Of a stretch of DNA of 35,243 nt, positions 1 to 9,755 are shown in pieces. The stretch is taken from the NCBI GenBank assembly GCA_017524185.1, contig JAFWUG010000133.1, positions 1-35,243 on the forward strand, in the 5' to 3' direction. Position numbers and translations under genes: made by a program. The notes beneath the pieces are model-generated. The model worked only from the letters and a program-made list of their open reading frames with translations. It was not told the origin of the DNA and searched no databases. Numbering within the stretch: position 1 is the first letter of the stretch; each line of letters starts with the position of its first letter. Source of the stretch: Bacteroidales bacterium. GTDB lineage: Bacteria; Bacteroidota; Bacteroidia; Bacteroidales; Tenuifilaceae.

Positions 1-378
1 CATGTTAACATTGTGTTTGCCAACGAAGAAGAAGCCCGCGCCTTTGGCGGCGACAGTGCAGAAGATACGCTTAACCAACTATCAAGCCTAACCGATGTGG
101 CCGTGGTAAAACTAGGCAGTGCAGGCTCACTCATACGCCGTGGCAACGAGCAAGTACGCGTAGGTGTGGCCAAAGTAGATAAAGTGATCGACACAACAGG
201 AGCTGGCGACCTTTACTCTGCTGGATTCATCTATGGCCTATGCCAAAATCGTCCGCTATCGCAATGCGGCGAGCTGGGCGCAATCACCTCGGGCGCAGTG
301 ATTGGCGTTATGGGACCCAAAATGGACAAAAATCGCTGGCAACAGATACACCAACAAATAGCTAAAGTATTGTCCTAA
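1..378 (+). CDS. PfkB-family sugar/nucleoside kinase, C-terminal part (5' end outside window)
   Basis: The reading frame is open from the first base of the window and ends in TAA at 376-378, so only about 125 C-terminal residues are visible. They contain the PfkB signature 2 region with DTTGAGD, where the Asp is the catalytic base and the GAGD loop forms the anion hole of ribokinase-like kinases. This motif lies near the C-terminus, as expected, with a typical helical tail. The enzyme would phosphorylate a sugar or nucleoside with ATP in the cytoplasm. The Ser/Ala-rich C-terminus resembles the adenosine kinase-like PfkB proteins common in Bacteroidetes, but the substrate cannot be read from this fragment. 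A terminator-like hairpin follows at 508-543. Confidence 0.85.
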   Translation, partial: HVNIVFANEEEARAFGGDSAEDTLNQLSSLTDVAVVKLGSAGSLIRRGNEQVRVGVAKVDKVIDTTGAGDLYSAGFIYGLCQNRPLSQCGELGAITSGAVIGVMGPKMDKNRWQQIHQQIAKVLS

Positions 379-507
379 ACCACGTTACATAATCTTAGAA
401 ACTAATTGTAGCCCATATAGGTTAGTCGCCTTACAAATATTACTAACCACACTGCTAACAAACTGCACACCAGTAAACCCTTAGCATCCGCCAATAACCA
501 AGGCACT

Positions 508-543
508 AAAAAAGGCATCGCCGCGATGGGTGATGCCTTTTTT
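508..543. terminator. Bidirectional intrinsic terminator between convergent genes
   Basis: AAAAAAGGCATC at 508-519 pairs with GATGCCTTTTTT at 532-543 around a 12-base loop. The A-run/T-run symmetry lets it serve both the kinase gene on the plus strand and the aminopeptidase gene on the minus strand, which converge here. Confidence 0.75.
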
Positions 544-559
544 GCTTAACATGGGTATG

Positions 560-1954
560 CTACTTGCCCTGAGCCATTGTGGCCTCAACCTCCTCAACGG
601 TTATAGGAATACGCTTACCTATCAGCCGACAACCGCTATCGGTGATTAGCAAATCGTCTTCGAGACGAATACCGCCAAAGTTGTAGTAATCCTTGAGCTT
701 ATCGTAACAAATGAACGCCTCGTTGATACGCTCCGACTTCCATTTTTCGATTAGAGCGGGTATGAAATAAATGCCAGGCTCGTCGGTTAGCACAAAGCCC
801 TTTTGCAGGCGACGTCCCAGCCGCAACGAACCTGTGCCGAACTGGTTAACACGGGTAACCTCATCGTCGTAGCCCACAAAGTTCTCGCCCAAATCCTCCA
901 TATCGTGCACATCCAAGCCCATCATGTGTCCAAGCCCATGGGGTTGGAAAAGAGCCTGAGCACCATTTGCCACAGCCTCATCAACATCGCCCTTCATTAG
1001 TCCAAGTGCCTTTAGCCCCTCAGCCAGCACCCTACCAGCAGCTCGATGCACATCGAGATAGGGTATACCCGGCTTAGCCATCTCGCGAGCCTTGTTGTTG
1101 GCGGCAAGCACTATGTTGTAGATTTCTTTCTGACGCTGCGTGAATTTGCCTCCAACGGGTATAGTGCGGGTGTTGTCGGATGCATAGTGCATGGCGTTTT
1201 CGGCACCCGCATCGACCAAAAGCAGGCGACCCTCGGTGAGCAGCTGTGAGTGGTCATGATTATGAAGCGTTTCGCCATTCTGCGATAGAATTATGGGGAA
1301 CGATGGCATATAGCCATAGCTCACCGATATGCCCTCGAGCATACCTGCGAGCTCCTGCTCGAGCATACCCACACGAGCGTGCTGCATGGCGGACACATGC
1401 ATACGATAGCCCACCTCTGCAGCGCGTTCGAGCTCCAAAATCTCGCAATCTTCCTTTATGGAACGCAGAGCAACCACAGCCTTGATGAGGTCGGTGGAAA
1501 CGTAGCTGCGAATCATGTGCTGATTAACACCCAAAAGGCGCTCGAGCAGCAGCACATTGTCGGGACGATAGGGGGGGAGTATATGTACACGCCTACCCTG
1601 TTGTATGGCACGATTGATGGTTGGCTGCAAATCGCGCTGAGCAGCGGTTGAAAGCACACCAACACGCTCGCCCAACTCGCTAAGCGATGGCTGAGGTCCC
1701 ATCCATATAATATCGTCAATATCGAAATCGTCGCCGTAGAGGCTATCCTTTCCATCCTCAATGTCGATTATGCCCACAAGGTTTGGAAGGTCTAAGCCAA
1801 AGAAATAGAGAAAGTTACTATCCTGACGGAACTTATATCCGTTGGAACGGTAGTTCATGGGGCTTTCGGTGTTGCCCAAAATTACTACAAGGCCCGATTT
1901 TATGCGCTTGCGCAGGTTGAGCCTACGGTTTACGTAAATCTGTTTGTCGAACAT
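560..1954 (-). CDS. pepP: Xaa-Pro aminopeptidase (M24 family)
   Basis: 464 residues, the usual length of a bacterial aminopeptidase P. It hydrolyses the N-terminal residue of peptides that have Pro in position 2, using two metal ions in a pita-bread fold. The N-terminal creatinase-like domain covers about the first 170 residues. The C-terminal M24 domain shows the metal ligands: Asp in LLLVDAGAE, Asp in SDNTRT, His in HGLGHMMGLDVHD, Glu in LTDEPGIYF and Glu in GIRLEDDLLI. It is a monocistronic minus-strand gene, convergent with the upstream kinase and divergent from the divIC-like gene. It starts at ATG 1954, and a promoter candidate lies at 1994-2025. Confidence 0.93.
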   Translation of the reverse strand: MFDKQIYVNRRLNLRKRIKSGLVVILGNTESPMNYRSNGYKFRQDSNFLYFFGLDLPNLVGIIDIEDGKDSLYGDDFDIDDIIWMGPQPSLSELGERVGVLSTAAQRDLQPTINRAIQQGRRVHILPPYRPDNVLLLERLLGVNQHMIRSYVSTDLIKAVVALRSIKEDCEILELERAAEVGYRMHVSAMQHARVGMLEQELAGMLEGISVSYGYMPSFPIILSQNGETLHNHDHSQLLTEGRLLLVDAGAENAMHYASDNTRTIPVGGKFTQRQKEIYNIVLAANNKAREMAKPGIPYLDVHRAAGRVLAEGLKALGLMKGDVDEAVANGAQALFQPHGLGHMMGLDVHDMEDLGENFVGYDDEVTRVNQFGTGSLRLGRRLQKGFVLTDEPGIYFIPALIEKWKSERINEAFICYDKLKDYYNFGGIRLEDDLLITDSGCRLIGKRIPITVEEVEATMAQGK

Positions 1955-1993
1955 AGGTCTAATAACGATTTATTGTGTATCGGATTGTGGGCA

Positions 1994-2025
1994 TAAAGGT
2001 AGGTGCAAATGCCGAATAAACCAAA
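1994..2025 (-). promoter_or_regulatory. Candidate Bacteroidetes-type promoter of pepP
   Basis: Read on the minus strand, TTTG (complement of 2022-2025) is followed after 20 bases by TACCTTTA (complement of 1994-2001). This is one base off the Bacteroidetes housekeeping pattern TTTG-N19-21-TAnnTTTG. It lies about 40 bases upstream of the pepP ATG. Confidence 0.4.
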
Positions 2026-2082
2026 TGCGCAATGTCTAATATTGATATAGATATAGATATAAATAACTGATTATAAATACAT

Positions 2083-2090
2083 TATATTTG
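2083..2090 (+). promoter_or_regulatory. Candidate -7 element (TATATTTG) for the divIC-like/sigma-54 regulator/lptE/secG group
   Basis: TATATTTG matches the Bacteroidetes -7 consensus TAnnTTTG. No convincing -33 TTTG is present at the usual distance; a short ATATAG tandem tract (2043-2060) occupies that position. The predicted start of transcription would be about 95 bases before the first ATG. Confidence 0.35.
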
Positions 2091-2192
2091 TATCATAAAA
2101 ATATCTGCCCAAAAAAATGACACACAATAAGCGCATTGAGCCGAAAAATAGGCTAACTTAGCAGGATATTTTTCACCCAAAATCCATGCCCT

Positions 2193-2510
2193 ATGAGCGA
2201 TAGCAAGCACTCGTTTTGGCAATGGTTTCTGCTGAAACTCAGGAACAAATACTTCATAACCAGTGTCATATTTCTGATATGGGTGGGCATATTCGACAGC
2301 AGCAACCTGGTTGATATGCGTAAAACCACCAAACGAATCTCCAATATGAACAAGGAGATTGAATACTATCGCTCTAAAATTGAGAACGATAGCCAGAAGA
2401 TTAAGGAGTTGCGTACCAATACCGAGAATCTAGAAAAATTCGCACGTGAGCAGTACCTAATGAAACGCCCCAACGAGGAACTGTTCATCATTGACGAAAG
2501 CAAGCTATAG
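2193..2510 (+). CDS. FtsB/DivIC-family septum formation protein
   Basis: 105 residues with the standard architecture of the DivIC/FtsB family: a short basic cytoplasmic N-terminus, one membrane helix at about residues 22-42, and a periplasmic coiled coil (about 45-85) rich in Lys/Glu/Ile with a leucine-zipper-like spacing. It ends with the short segment after REQYLMKRPNEELFII that is typical of the family. These proteins act with FtsL and FtsQ in the divisome. Start ATG 2193. The next gene begins 21 bases after its stop, so it probably leads the operon. The assignment rests on architecture and the conserved YLMK..E..F motif. Confidence 0.85.
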   Translation: MSDSKHSFWQWFLLKLRNKYFITSVIFLIWVGIFDSSNLVDMRKTTKRISNMNKEIEYYRSKIENDSQKIKELRTNTENLEKFAREQYLMKRPNEELFIIDESKL

Positions 2511-2531
2511 CACAAAGCAAACCCTTTTGAA

Positions 2532-3836
<1,305 letters not shown>

Positions 3837-3840
3837 ATAC

Positions 3841-4344
3841 ATGCGAATAGCCAAATATATAGGCATATTAGCCATTACGCTTAGCTGTGGATGCACCGTA
3901 AAATACTCGTTTAGCGGCGCATCCATACCACCCGAAGCCAAATCGGTAAGCGTTGACCTGTTCCAAAACATTGCACCACAGGTAAATCCAACGCTTAGCA
4001 ACCAATTCACCGAAGCGCTAAAAGAAAGATTCGTATCGCAAACTCGCCTAACCATGGTTAACTCCTTTGGCGATTTCGCTTTTTCGGGACAAATTACCAC
4101 CTACAATGTGAGTGCCGTATCTATACAAGGCAACGAAACCGCTGCCCAAAACCGACTAACCATAGGAGTTTCGGTGAAATTCGTTAACGCCATCGACCCA
4201 AAAAGCGACTTTGATCGATCATTCTCGCACTATGCCGACTACGAAGGTTCGCAAAATTTTGCCGATGTAGAAGACCAACTCGTGCAAACCATATTAGAAA
4301 AGCTCATCGATGATATATTCAACGCTGCTGCTGCAAACTGGTAA
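3841..4344 (+). CDS. lptE: LptE-family LPS assembly lipoprotein
   Basis: 167 residues from ATG 3841. I chose this start because it gives a lipoprotein signal (MRIAKYIGILAITLSCGC; Cys 16 or 18 as acylation site); the open frame extends further upstream only as an overlap with the previous gene. The mature part contains the LptE-type pattern YSFSGASIPPEAKSVSVD followed by QFTEALKERFVSQTRL, as in the Bacteroidetes LptE family that plugs the LptD channel in the outer membrane. It sits between the sigma-54 activator (4-base gap) and the TPR gene (8-base gap), the usual order. Confidence 0.85.
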   Translation: MRIAKYIGILAITLSCGCTVKYSFSGASIPPEAKSVSVDLFQNIAPQVNPTLSNQFTEALKERFVSQTRLTMVNSFGDFAFSGQITTYNVSAVSIQGNETAAQNRLTIGVSVKFVNAIDPKSDFDRSFSHYADYEGSQNFADVEDQLVQTILEKLIDDIFNAAAANW

Positions 4345-4352
4345 AAAATCGC

Positions 4353-5003
4353 ATGGACAAAACACAACTAAACCAAATCATTGGTACAACACCACAGCCA
4401 GAAAGTCTTGACCTTCTGAACGAATGCCTGAACGAACATCCCTATTTTCAGGCCGCCGAGATGCTGCGCCTGATTCACCTACAAGCACTAAAACCCGATG
4501 AACTGCAAAACGCGCTAAACCGCGCCGCTTTCATACTACCAAACCGCATGGTGGCGCATAGCCTACTCCACGCTCAAAACGAACCGCTGGAACTATTGCT
4601 CGACTCAAATGAGCGCTATGCCATACATCCCAACCATAACCAACCCCGAAATTCATCGACCAACACCGACGACATACTACAGCTCATTGCCGAAGGTGAT
4701 GCCAAAACCCATGAACTTGACAACAACAATCTGATTGACCAATTCCTGAGCAATCTGCCCAACCTGCAACGCCCAACACCACCTTCGCCCCTCGACGAGC
4801 AACCAGAAAACATCGACTTGTCGGCATCATCCATACAACAATCAGACAATATTGGCTCCGAGCAACTGGCCGAAATCTACATAAAACAGGGAAATACACA
4901 ACGCGCCATTGAAATTTTCCAGCAACTTTGCTTGAAATATCCAGAAAAAAGTAGTTACTTTGCCGCGCTGATTGAACGAATTAGTAAAGGGTTAAACAAT
5001 TAA
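4353..5003 (+). CDS. TPR-containing protein of unknown role, upstream of secG
   Basis: 216 residues, cytoplasmic, no signal peptide or membrane segment. The N-terminus (about 1-90) is Leu/Asn-rich and helical with LLNECLNEHPYFQAAEML, a pattern seen in a Bacteroidetes-specific family that habitually precedes secG. The middle (about 100-165) is low-complexity, rich in Asn, Pro, Ser and Gln. A final TPR-like helix pair (EQLAEIYIKQGNTQRAIEIF, then CLKYPEKSSYFAALIERI) ends the protein. The function is not known. The position between lptE and secG suggests co-expression with envelope biogenesis genes. Confidence 0.75.
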   Translation: MDKTQLNQIIGTTPQPESLDLLNECLNEHPYFQAAEMLRLIHLQALKPDELQNALNRAAFILPNRMVAHSLLHAQNEPLELLLDSNERYAIHPNHNQPRNSSTNTDDILQLIAEGDAKTHELDNNNLIDQFLSNLPNLQRPTPPSPLDEQPENIDLSASSIQQSDNIGSEQLAEIYIKQGNTQRAIEIFQQLCLKYPEKSSYFAALIERISKGLNN

Positions 5004-5014
5004 AACACAGCAAA

Positions 5015-5368
5015 ATGCATTCATTAATCGTTGGACTAATTATCGCTGTAAGCATAGTGCTCATCCTTGTGGTACTGGTACAGAATCCCAAAGGAGGCGG
5101 TCTTTCATCAACCTTTGCAGGAGCAAACCAGGTTATGGGAGTTCGCAAAACCGCCGATTTCTTCGAAAAAGCGTCGTGGACACTTGCCATAGCACTGGTA
5201 GTACTAAGTTTCCTATCGGTAGCCATAGCACCTAAAAACACCGTAGAATCGCAACACTCGCTCATTGAGTCGAGGGTTAACGAGATGCCCGCATCTACCC
5301 CCGATTTCTCCAACCTGCCCACTGAGCAACCCGCAGAGCAACCTATTGCTCAGCCCGATAGCCTGTAG
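5015..5368 (+). CDS. secG: SecG, protein translocase subunit
   Basis: 117 residues. Two membrane helices (about residues 3-22 and 53-72) flank the conserved loop VQNPKGGGLSSTFAGANQVMGVRKTADF, which is diagnostic for SecG of the SecYEG channel. The C-terminal tail is Pro/Glu/Gln-rich and ends with short repeats of the type EQPAEQPIAQP, as is common in Bacteroidetes SecG. It is the last gene of the operon; a strong terminator starts 33 bases after the stop. Confidence 0.93.
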   Translation: MHSLIVGLIIAVSIVLILVVLVQNPKGGGLSSTFAGANQVMGVRKTADFFEKASWTLAIALVVLSFLSVAIAPKNTVESQHSLIESRVNEMPASTPDFSNLPTEQPAEQPIAQPDSL

Positions 5369-5400
5369 GCGATTGAATATCAAAAGCGCAATCAAATAGA

Positions 5401-5430
5401 AACCGATGCTTTCAGGCATCGGTTTTTTTT
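5401..5430 (+). terminator. Intrinsic terminator after secG
   Basis: AACCGATGC (5401-5409) pairs perfectly with GCATCGGTT (5416-5424) around a 6-base loop. The run of eight T starts within the stem end (5423-5430). Confidence 0.9.
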
Positions 5431-5961
5431 GCCCTAACCGAAGAACATATCACACGCACAGCAAAACAAAATCGGCTAAATTTACGTAATAGCATTAAAC
5501 ACAACCAGATGGCATATAAACGTTTATACGCTTTACCATGTGCCAATAGGTATAGATATACTTCTCGTTACCTTCTTACATCTTGTTGATAACTCAATGG
5601 AAAAATTCGATAAATTGATTTGCATTGAACAATATGGGGCATTAGTAAAAAATTTTCAGTTCTATACCTGTTCATAAACCAATTTTTTTGGCACGATTTA
5701 TGCTAAACTTTTCAACCGCCAAAATAAGCTTCAACAGTTTTTAAACATGTAGGTTCATAACTATCAACACCTGTTCATATTCCTTTGACACTAAACATAC
5801 AAAACCCTAAAATTGGACAAAACCCTAAAAATTTTCCTGTTAATAATTTGTTATAATGATTTTAATCATCATTTTTGCAAGTCCATTTTTTTGAAAGTTT
5901 TCAACTGAGCTAACAATCCATTATAGTAATCATCATTTATCAATAAATAAAGAGATAAGTA
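5431..5961. other. Gene-free AT-rich region, candidate chromosomal replication origin (oriC)
   Basis: No plausible gene. It contains a cluster of DnaA-box-like 9-mers: TTATCAACA on the minus strand at 5584-5592, TTATGAACA minus at 5669-5677, TTATGAACC minus at 5752-5760, CTATCAACA plus at 5761-5769 and ATATGAACA minus at 5772-5780. The last three form a tight cluster. The plus strand is C- and A-rich to the left and G- and T-rich to the right, independent of gene direction, as expected at an origin. dnaA is not in the window. The 9-mers differ from the E. coli box TTATCCACA at one or two positions, so DnaA binding is an inference. Confidence 0.5.
5688..5704 (+). promoter_or_regulatory. Candidate sigma-54 (-24/-12) promoter
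   Basis: TTGGCACGATTTATGCT matches the pattern TGGCACG-N4-TTGC with the invariant GG and GC at the correct 10-base spacing; only one base of the -12 element differs. Transcription would start near 5715, about 245 bases upstream of nadA, with no convincing gene in between. A sigma-54 activator is encoded 2 kb upstream. Confidence 0.45.
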
Positions 5962-6945
5962 ATGAATATAGATAAGAACGTTGAAAAACTTGGCTTTATA
6001 GATGCCGAGTTGGATCCGTCGCTTAACCTGGTCGATGAGATTAACAAACTCAAAGAGCAGAAACAAGCTGTTATACTGGCGCATTACTATCAGCCTGCCG
6101 AAATTCAGGCCATAGCCGACTTTGTGGGCGATAGCCTTGCGCTTTCGCAAAGGGCTGCCAGTTTAAATAAGCCTATAATCCTTTTTGCAGGGGTACGGTT
6201 TATGGCCGAAACTGCTAAGATTTTGGCACCTCATAGCAAAGTTCTGCTGCCTGATCTTAATGCAGGTTGCAGTCTTGCCGATTCGTGCGACTATGAGTCT
6301 TTCCGCAGGTTTGTAGATCAATACCCTAATCATAAGGTTGTTACCTATGTTAACACTACAGCTGAGATTAAGAGTTTGTCGTATGTGTGCTGCACATCGA
6401 GCAATGCTGTTGAGGTTGTGAATAGTATCCCAGCTAACGAGCCCATCATTTTTGCCCCCGATCGCAATTTGGGTAGCTATATCCAACGACTTACAAATAG
6501 GCCTAATATGCTTATTTGGGATGGTGCGTGCCATGTGCACGATCAGTTTTCGGTTAAGCGTATCTTGGAACTCAAGCAGCAGCATCCAACCGCAAAAGTC
6601 ATTGCTCATCCAGAGTGTAAGCAACCTGTTCTGCTTATAGCCGACTTTGTTGGGTCAACCGCTCAGTTGCTGCGCTACACCCAAGAGTGTGCTGAGACTG
6701 ATTTTATTGTTGCCACCGAGGTTGGTATACTCACCGAGATGATGCGGGCAAATCCGAGTAAAAACTATATACCTGCACCTCCCGACGATTCAACTTGCGC
6801 TTGCAACGAGTGTGCCTATATGAAGCTCACCACGCTTAAAAAGATGTATCTTACGCTTAAATATGAGTTGCCTGAAATCAATGTAAGTGCCGAAATGGCC
6901 GAGTTGGCTCGTCTTCCTATCGAGCGTATGCTGAAAATATCGTAA
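5962..6945 (+). CDS. nadA: Quinolinate synthase A
   Basis: 327 residues, normal for NadA. It condenses iminoaspartate with dihydroxyacetone phosphate to quinolinate in NAD synthesis and needs a [4Fe-4S] cluster. Visible hallmarks are AVILAHYYQPAEIQ near the N-terminus, the Cys of LNAGCSLADSC, HPECKQPV, and the C-terminal CACNECAYMKL, which supplies a cluster ligand. It forms a tight pair with ruvB, whose ATG directly follows the TAA. No nadB or nadC is next to it, so the pathway genes are split. It is preceded by the candidate origin region. Confidence 0.95.
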   Translation: MNIDKNVEKLGFIDAELDPSLNLVDEINKLKEQKQAVILAHYYQPAEIQAIADFVGDSLALSQRAASLNKPIILFAGVRFMAETAKILAPHSKVLLPDLNAGCSLADSCDYESFRRFVDQYPNHKVVTYVNTTAEIKSLSYVCCTSSNAVEVVNSIPANEPIIFAPDRNLGSYIQRLTNRPNMLIWDGACHVHDQFSVKRILELKQQHPTAKVIAHPECKQPVLLIADFVGSTAQLLRYTQECAETDFIVATEVGILTEMMRANPSKNYIPAPPDDSTCACNECAYMKLTTLKKMYLTLKYELPEINVSAEMAELARLPIERMLKIS

Positions 6946-7965
6946 ATGTCTGACATACTTCGTAATAATATACAGTCTTCCGATCGCGATTTTGAGGGAC
7001 AGATACGTCCTACTGAATTCGGTGAGTTTAGGGGTCAGGAGGATATAATTCACAACTTGGTCATCTTTGTTAAGGCGGCTAAGCAGCGTGGTGAGTCGCT
7101 CGATCATGTTTTACTTCATGGGCCTCCTGGTTTGGGTAAAACCACCTTGGCCAATATCATATCGCGCGAGTTGGAGGTAGGCATGAAAACCACCTCAGGC
7201 CCTGTGCTCGAAAAGCCTGGCGATTTAGCTGGTTTGCTCACCAATTTAGAACCTAACGATGTGCTTTTTATCGATGAGATACATCGTTTGAATCCTATTG
7301 TTGAGGAGTATCTATATTCGGCCATGGAGGATTTCAAGATTGACATCATCATCGACAAAGGACCAAGTGCGCGTAGCATTCAGATTGATTTGAATCCGTT
7401 CACTTTGGTTGGTGCAACAACACGTAGTGGATTGCTCACCAGCCCTTTACGAGCGCGATTTGGCATAAAATTTCACCTCGAATACTATAATGTAGAGACC
7501 ATTGAGTCCATTCTTAAGCGTTCGGCAGGCATTATCAACATTGCCATTGACGATGATGCCGCTCACGAGATTGCATTGCGAAGTCGCGGAACTCCGCGTA
7601 TAGCCAACGCATTATTGCGGCGCATTAGGGACTATGCGCAGGTGATTGGTAACGGCTTTATTGAACGCGATATTGCAAAACATGGTTTAGACGCGCTAAA
7701 AATCGACTCGCGCGGCTTGGATGAGATGGATAACAAGATTTTGCGCACCCTAATCGACAAATTTAGAGGTGGGCCAGTGGGTATAAACACCATTGCAACT
7801 GCGGTTGGCGAGGATGGTGGCACAATTGAGGAGGTTTATGAACCCTTTCTTATTAAGGAGGGCTTTATGAAACGTACACCTCGTGGTAGGGAGGTTACTG
7901 AGTTAGCTTATAAGCATTTAGGCTTAAACACATCGCATAATGGGGAGATACCGTTTGATTGGTAG
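6946..7965 (+). CDS. ruvB: Holliday junction helicase RuvB
   Basis: 339 residues, standard length. It is the AAA+ motor that drives RuvA-bound Holliday junction migration. Visible are Walker A GPPGLGKT (about residues 61-68), Walker [11 protein letters not shown], sensor 1 GATTRSGLL followed by SPLRARFG, and the C-terminal winged-helix segment with [17 protein letters not shown]. The ATG abuts the stop codon of nadA (TAAATG), so the two are co-transcribed and probably translationally coupled. It is convergent with the Crp-type gene, 10 bases away. Confidence 0.97.
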   Translation: MSDILRNNIQSSDRDFEGQIRPTEFGEFRGQEDIIHNLVIFVKAAKQRGESLDHVLLHGPPGLGKTTLANIISRELEVGMKTTSGPVLEKPGDLAGLLTNLEPNDVLFIDEIHRLNPIVEEYLYSAMEDFKIDIIIDKGPSARSIQIDLNPFTLVGATTRSGLLTSPLRARFGIKFHLEYYNVETIESILKRSAGIINIAIDDDAAHEIALRSRGTPRIANALLRRIRDYAQVIGNGFIERDIAKHGLDALKIDSRGLDEMDNKILRTLIDKFRGGPVGINTIATAVGEDGGTIEEVYEPFLIKEGFMKRTPRGREVTELAYKHLGLNTSHNGEIPFDW

Positions 7966-7975
7966 TGTATTCTGT

Positions 7976-8665
7976 TTATATTGATTCTGAGATTAGTTTA
8001 AGCCTCTTGTGGTCGTTTATTCTGATTCTTTTGTTGTCTATATCAATCAACTTTTTTGACTTAAAATCGCTAAGTATTCTTATCAGCGATTCGCTTGCTG
8101 TGCCTACTATATTTGCCAAATCCTTTCTAGATATTTCGCATTTGGTATAGCCTTTTTCGTCAACTCCAAATGTATTATGTAGCATTAGTAATATCTCAGC
8201 GGTTCGTTCGTTGAGCTTCTTTTGAGCAAGGTCGGTAAGCAACGAATTTGCTCTATCTAATTCTTTTCCAGTGAGTTGTATTATTGATAGCGCAAAATCG
8301 GGGTTACTTTTCACCAGGTGGAATATAATTTCGGAAGGAATAAAGCACATTTCTGAATCCTCAATGGCTTCTACGGTGCTGCACGATGGCTCGTTGCTAA
8401 GTATGGAGCGGTAGCCCGATATTTCTCCAGGGATAATAAAGGTGATGATATACGGTTTTTCCTCTATTCCAGTTTTGTATATCTTGAATGCTCCTTTTAT
8501 AACCTGATATATCCCTCTAATTTTATCTCCTTCCTTATATACTATATCCCCGTTTTTATAGCTAAAACACTCCTTGTGATCCTCTATCATAGTCTTTTCG
8601 ACTGGTGTTAGGGATTTGAATATATCGATTATGGAATATGGTTTTCCTACAATATTTGTGGGCAT
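7976..8665 (-). CDS. Crp/Fnr-family transcription regulator
   Basis: 229 residues. The N-terminal cyclic-nucleotide-binding-type beta-barrel (about residues 20-135) includes GDIVYKEGDKIRGIYQVIKGAFKIYK and a PGEISGYRS turn. A long dimerisation helix follows, then a winged helix-turn-helix (about 170-225) with CEISRKDLANIVGTASESLIRILSDFK, the recognition helix being around ASESLIRIL. There is no N-terminal Cys cluster of the FNR type, so an Fe-S sensor is unlikely. The ligand and regulon cannot be read from sequence. It lies 48 bases after pheS on the same strand, so it may be the last gene of that group. Confidence 0.9.
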   Translation of the reverse strand: MPTNIVGKPYSIIDIFKSLTPVEKTMIEDHKECFSYKNGDIVYKEGDKIRGIYQVIKGAFKIYKTGIEEKPYIITFIIPGEISGYRSILSNEPSCSTVEAIEDSEMCFIPSEIIFHLVKSNPDFALSIIQLTGKELDRANSLLTDLAQKKLNERTAEILLMLHNTFGVDEKGYTKCEISRKDLANIVGTASESLIRILSDFKSKKLIDIDNKRIRINDHKRLKLISESI

Positions 8666-8713
8666 TGGTTTTTGTTTTAGTTTGTTGACACTAAATTATT
8701 GTGAATTTGATGT

Positions 8714-9733
8714 TTAGTAGTTCTTGAACTGATTCAAAAATCTAACATCGTTCTCAAAATACAAACGTAGGTCGCTCACCGAATATTTTAGCATTGCGAT
8801 GCGTTCAAGGCCAAGTCCGAAAGCATATCCTGAATATACTTTACTATCTATGCCGTTAATTTCCAGTACGTTTGGATCAACCATGCCGCATCCCAGCACT
8901 TCGAGCCATCCCGTATGTTTACATATATTGCAGCCTTTACCTCCGCAAAGTTTGCAGCTGATATCCATCTCTGCTGATGGTTCGGTGAATGGAAAGTATG
9001 ATGGTCGTAGCCTTATTTTTGTGTCGTTTCCGAATGTTTCGCGTGCAAAATGAAGTAGGGTTTGCTGTAGGTCTGCAAACGACACGTTTTTGTCAATATA
9101 CAGTCCCTCTATTTGGTGAAAAATGCAGTGTGCACGCGCCGATATTGCTTCGTTGCGGAATACACGTCCGGGGCATATCACCCTTATTGGTAGCTGCTTT
9201 TTTTCCATGCAGCGCACCTGTATTGATGAGGTGTGTGTGCGGAGCAGAACATCGGGATGTTTCTCTATAAAGAAGGTGTCTTGCATGTCGCGGGCTGGAT
9301 GTTCGTCGGGAAAGTTTAGCGCGGCAAATACATGCCAATCGTCCTCTATTTCAGGACCTTCCTCAATTGTAAAACCGAGCCTAGTGAATATTTCGCAAAG
9401 TTCGTTTTTGATTAGCGATACTGGATGTCGCGAACCAAAGCTCATGTCAATTTCTTGCTGCGTGAGGTCTAAATCGTTGGCACTGCTTGATTTTGTTGAC
9501 TGCAAATCGGTTTTCCAGTTTTCTAATTTAGTTTGCAGTTCAGATTTTATTGTATTTATTTCCTTTCCTATGGTTTTCTTATCCTCACTGCTTACATTTC
9601 TGAAGTCGTTAAAAATCTCGGTGAGTTTTCCTTTTTTGCTCAGAAAATTTATTCTGATATTTTCTACTTCTTCTGCCGTCGTTGGGTTTAAGGCCAATAT
9701 TTCGGCTTTCAGTTGGTTAATTTTCTCTATCAT
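8714..9733 (-). CDS. pheS: Phenylalanyl-tRNA synthetase alpha subunit
   Basis: 339 residues. The N-terminal coiled coil (about 1-85) binds tRNA. The catalytic class II core shows motif 1 around GSRHPVSLIKNELCEIFTRLGF, motif 2 with AHCIFHQIEGLYID, and motif 3 GLGLERIAML near the C-terminus. A CKLCGGKGCNIC cluster within the core is a typical variant in this phylum. It charges tRNA-Phe together with PheT, which is not in the window. It is 22 bases downstream of the cyclophilin gene, so co-transcription is likely. Confidence 0.96.
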   Translation of the reverse strand: MIEKINQLKAEILALNPTTAEEVENIRINFLSKKGKLTEIFNDFRNVSSEDKKTIGKEINTIKSELQTKLENWKTDLQSTKSSSANDLDLTQQEIDMSFGSRHPVSLIKNELCEIFTRLGFTIEEGPEIEDDWHVFAALNFPDEHPARDMQDTFFIEKHPDVLLRTHTSSIQVRCMEKKQLPIRVICPGRVFRNEAISARAHCIFHQIEGLYIDKNVSFADLQQTLLHFARETFGNDTKIRLRPSYFPFTEPSAEMDISCKLCGGKGCNICKHTGWLEVLGCGMVDPNVLEINGIDSKVYSGYAFGLGLERIAMLKYSVSDLRLYFENDVRFLNQFKNY

Positions 9734-9755
9734 GGTTTCGCTTCGTTTGTCGGAA

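Noticed and set aside
2043..2060. ATATAG tandem tract as a phase-variable repeat
   Set aside because: Only about three imperfect units in an AT-rich spacer; too short to support phase variation.
5857..5895. Twelve-codon hydrophobic open frame upstream of nadA
   Set aside because: Too short and without any supporting conservation or start signal; likely chance in AT-rich DNA.
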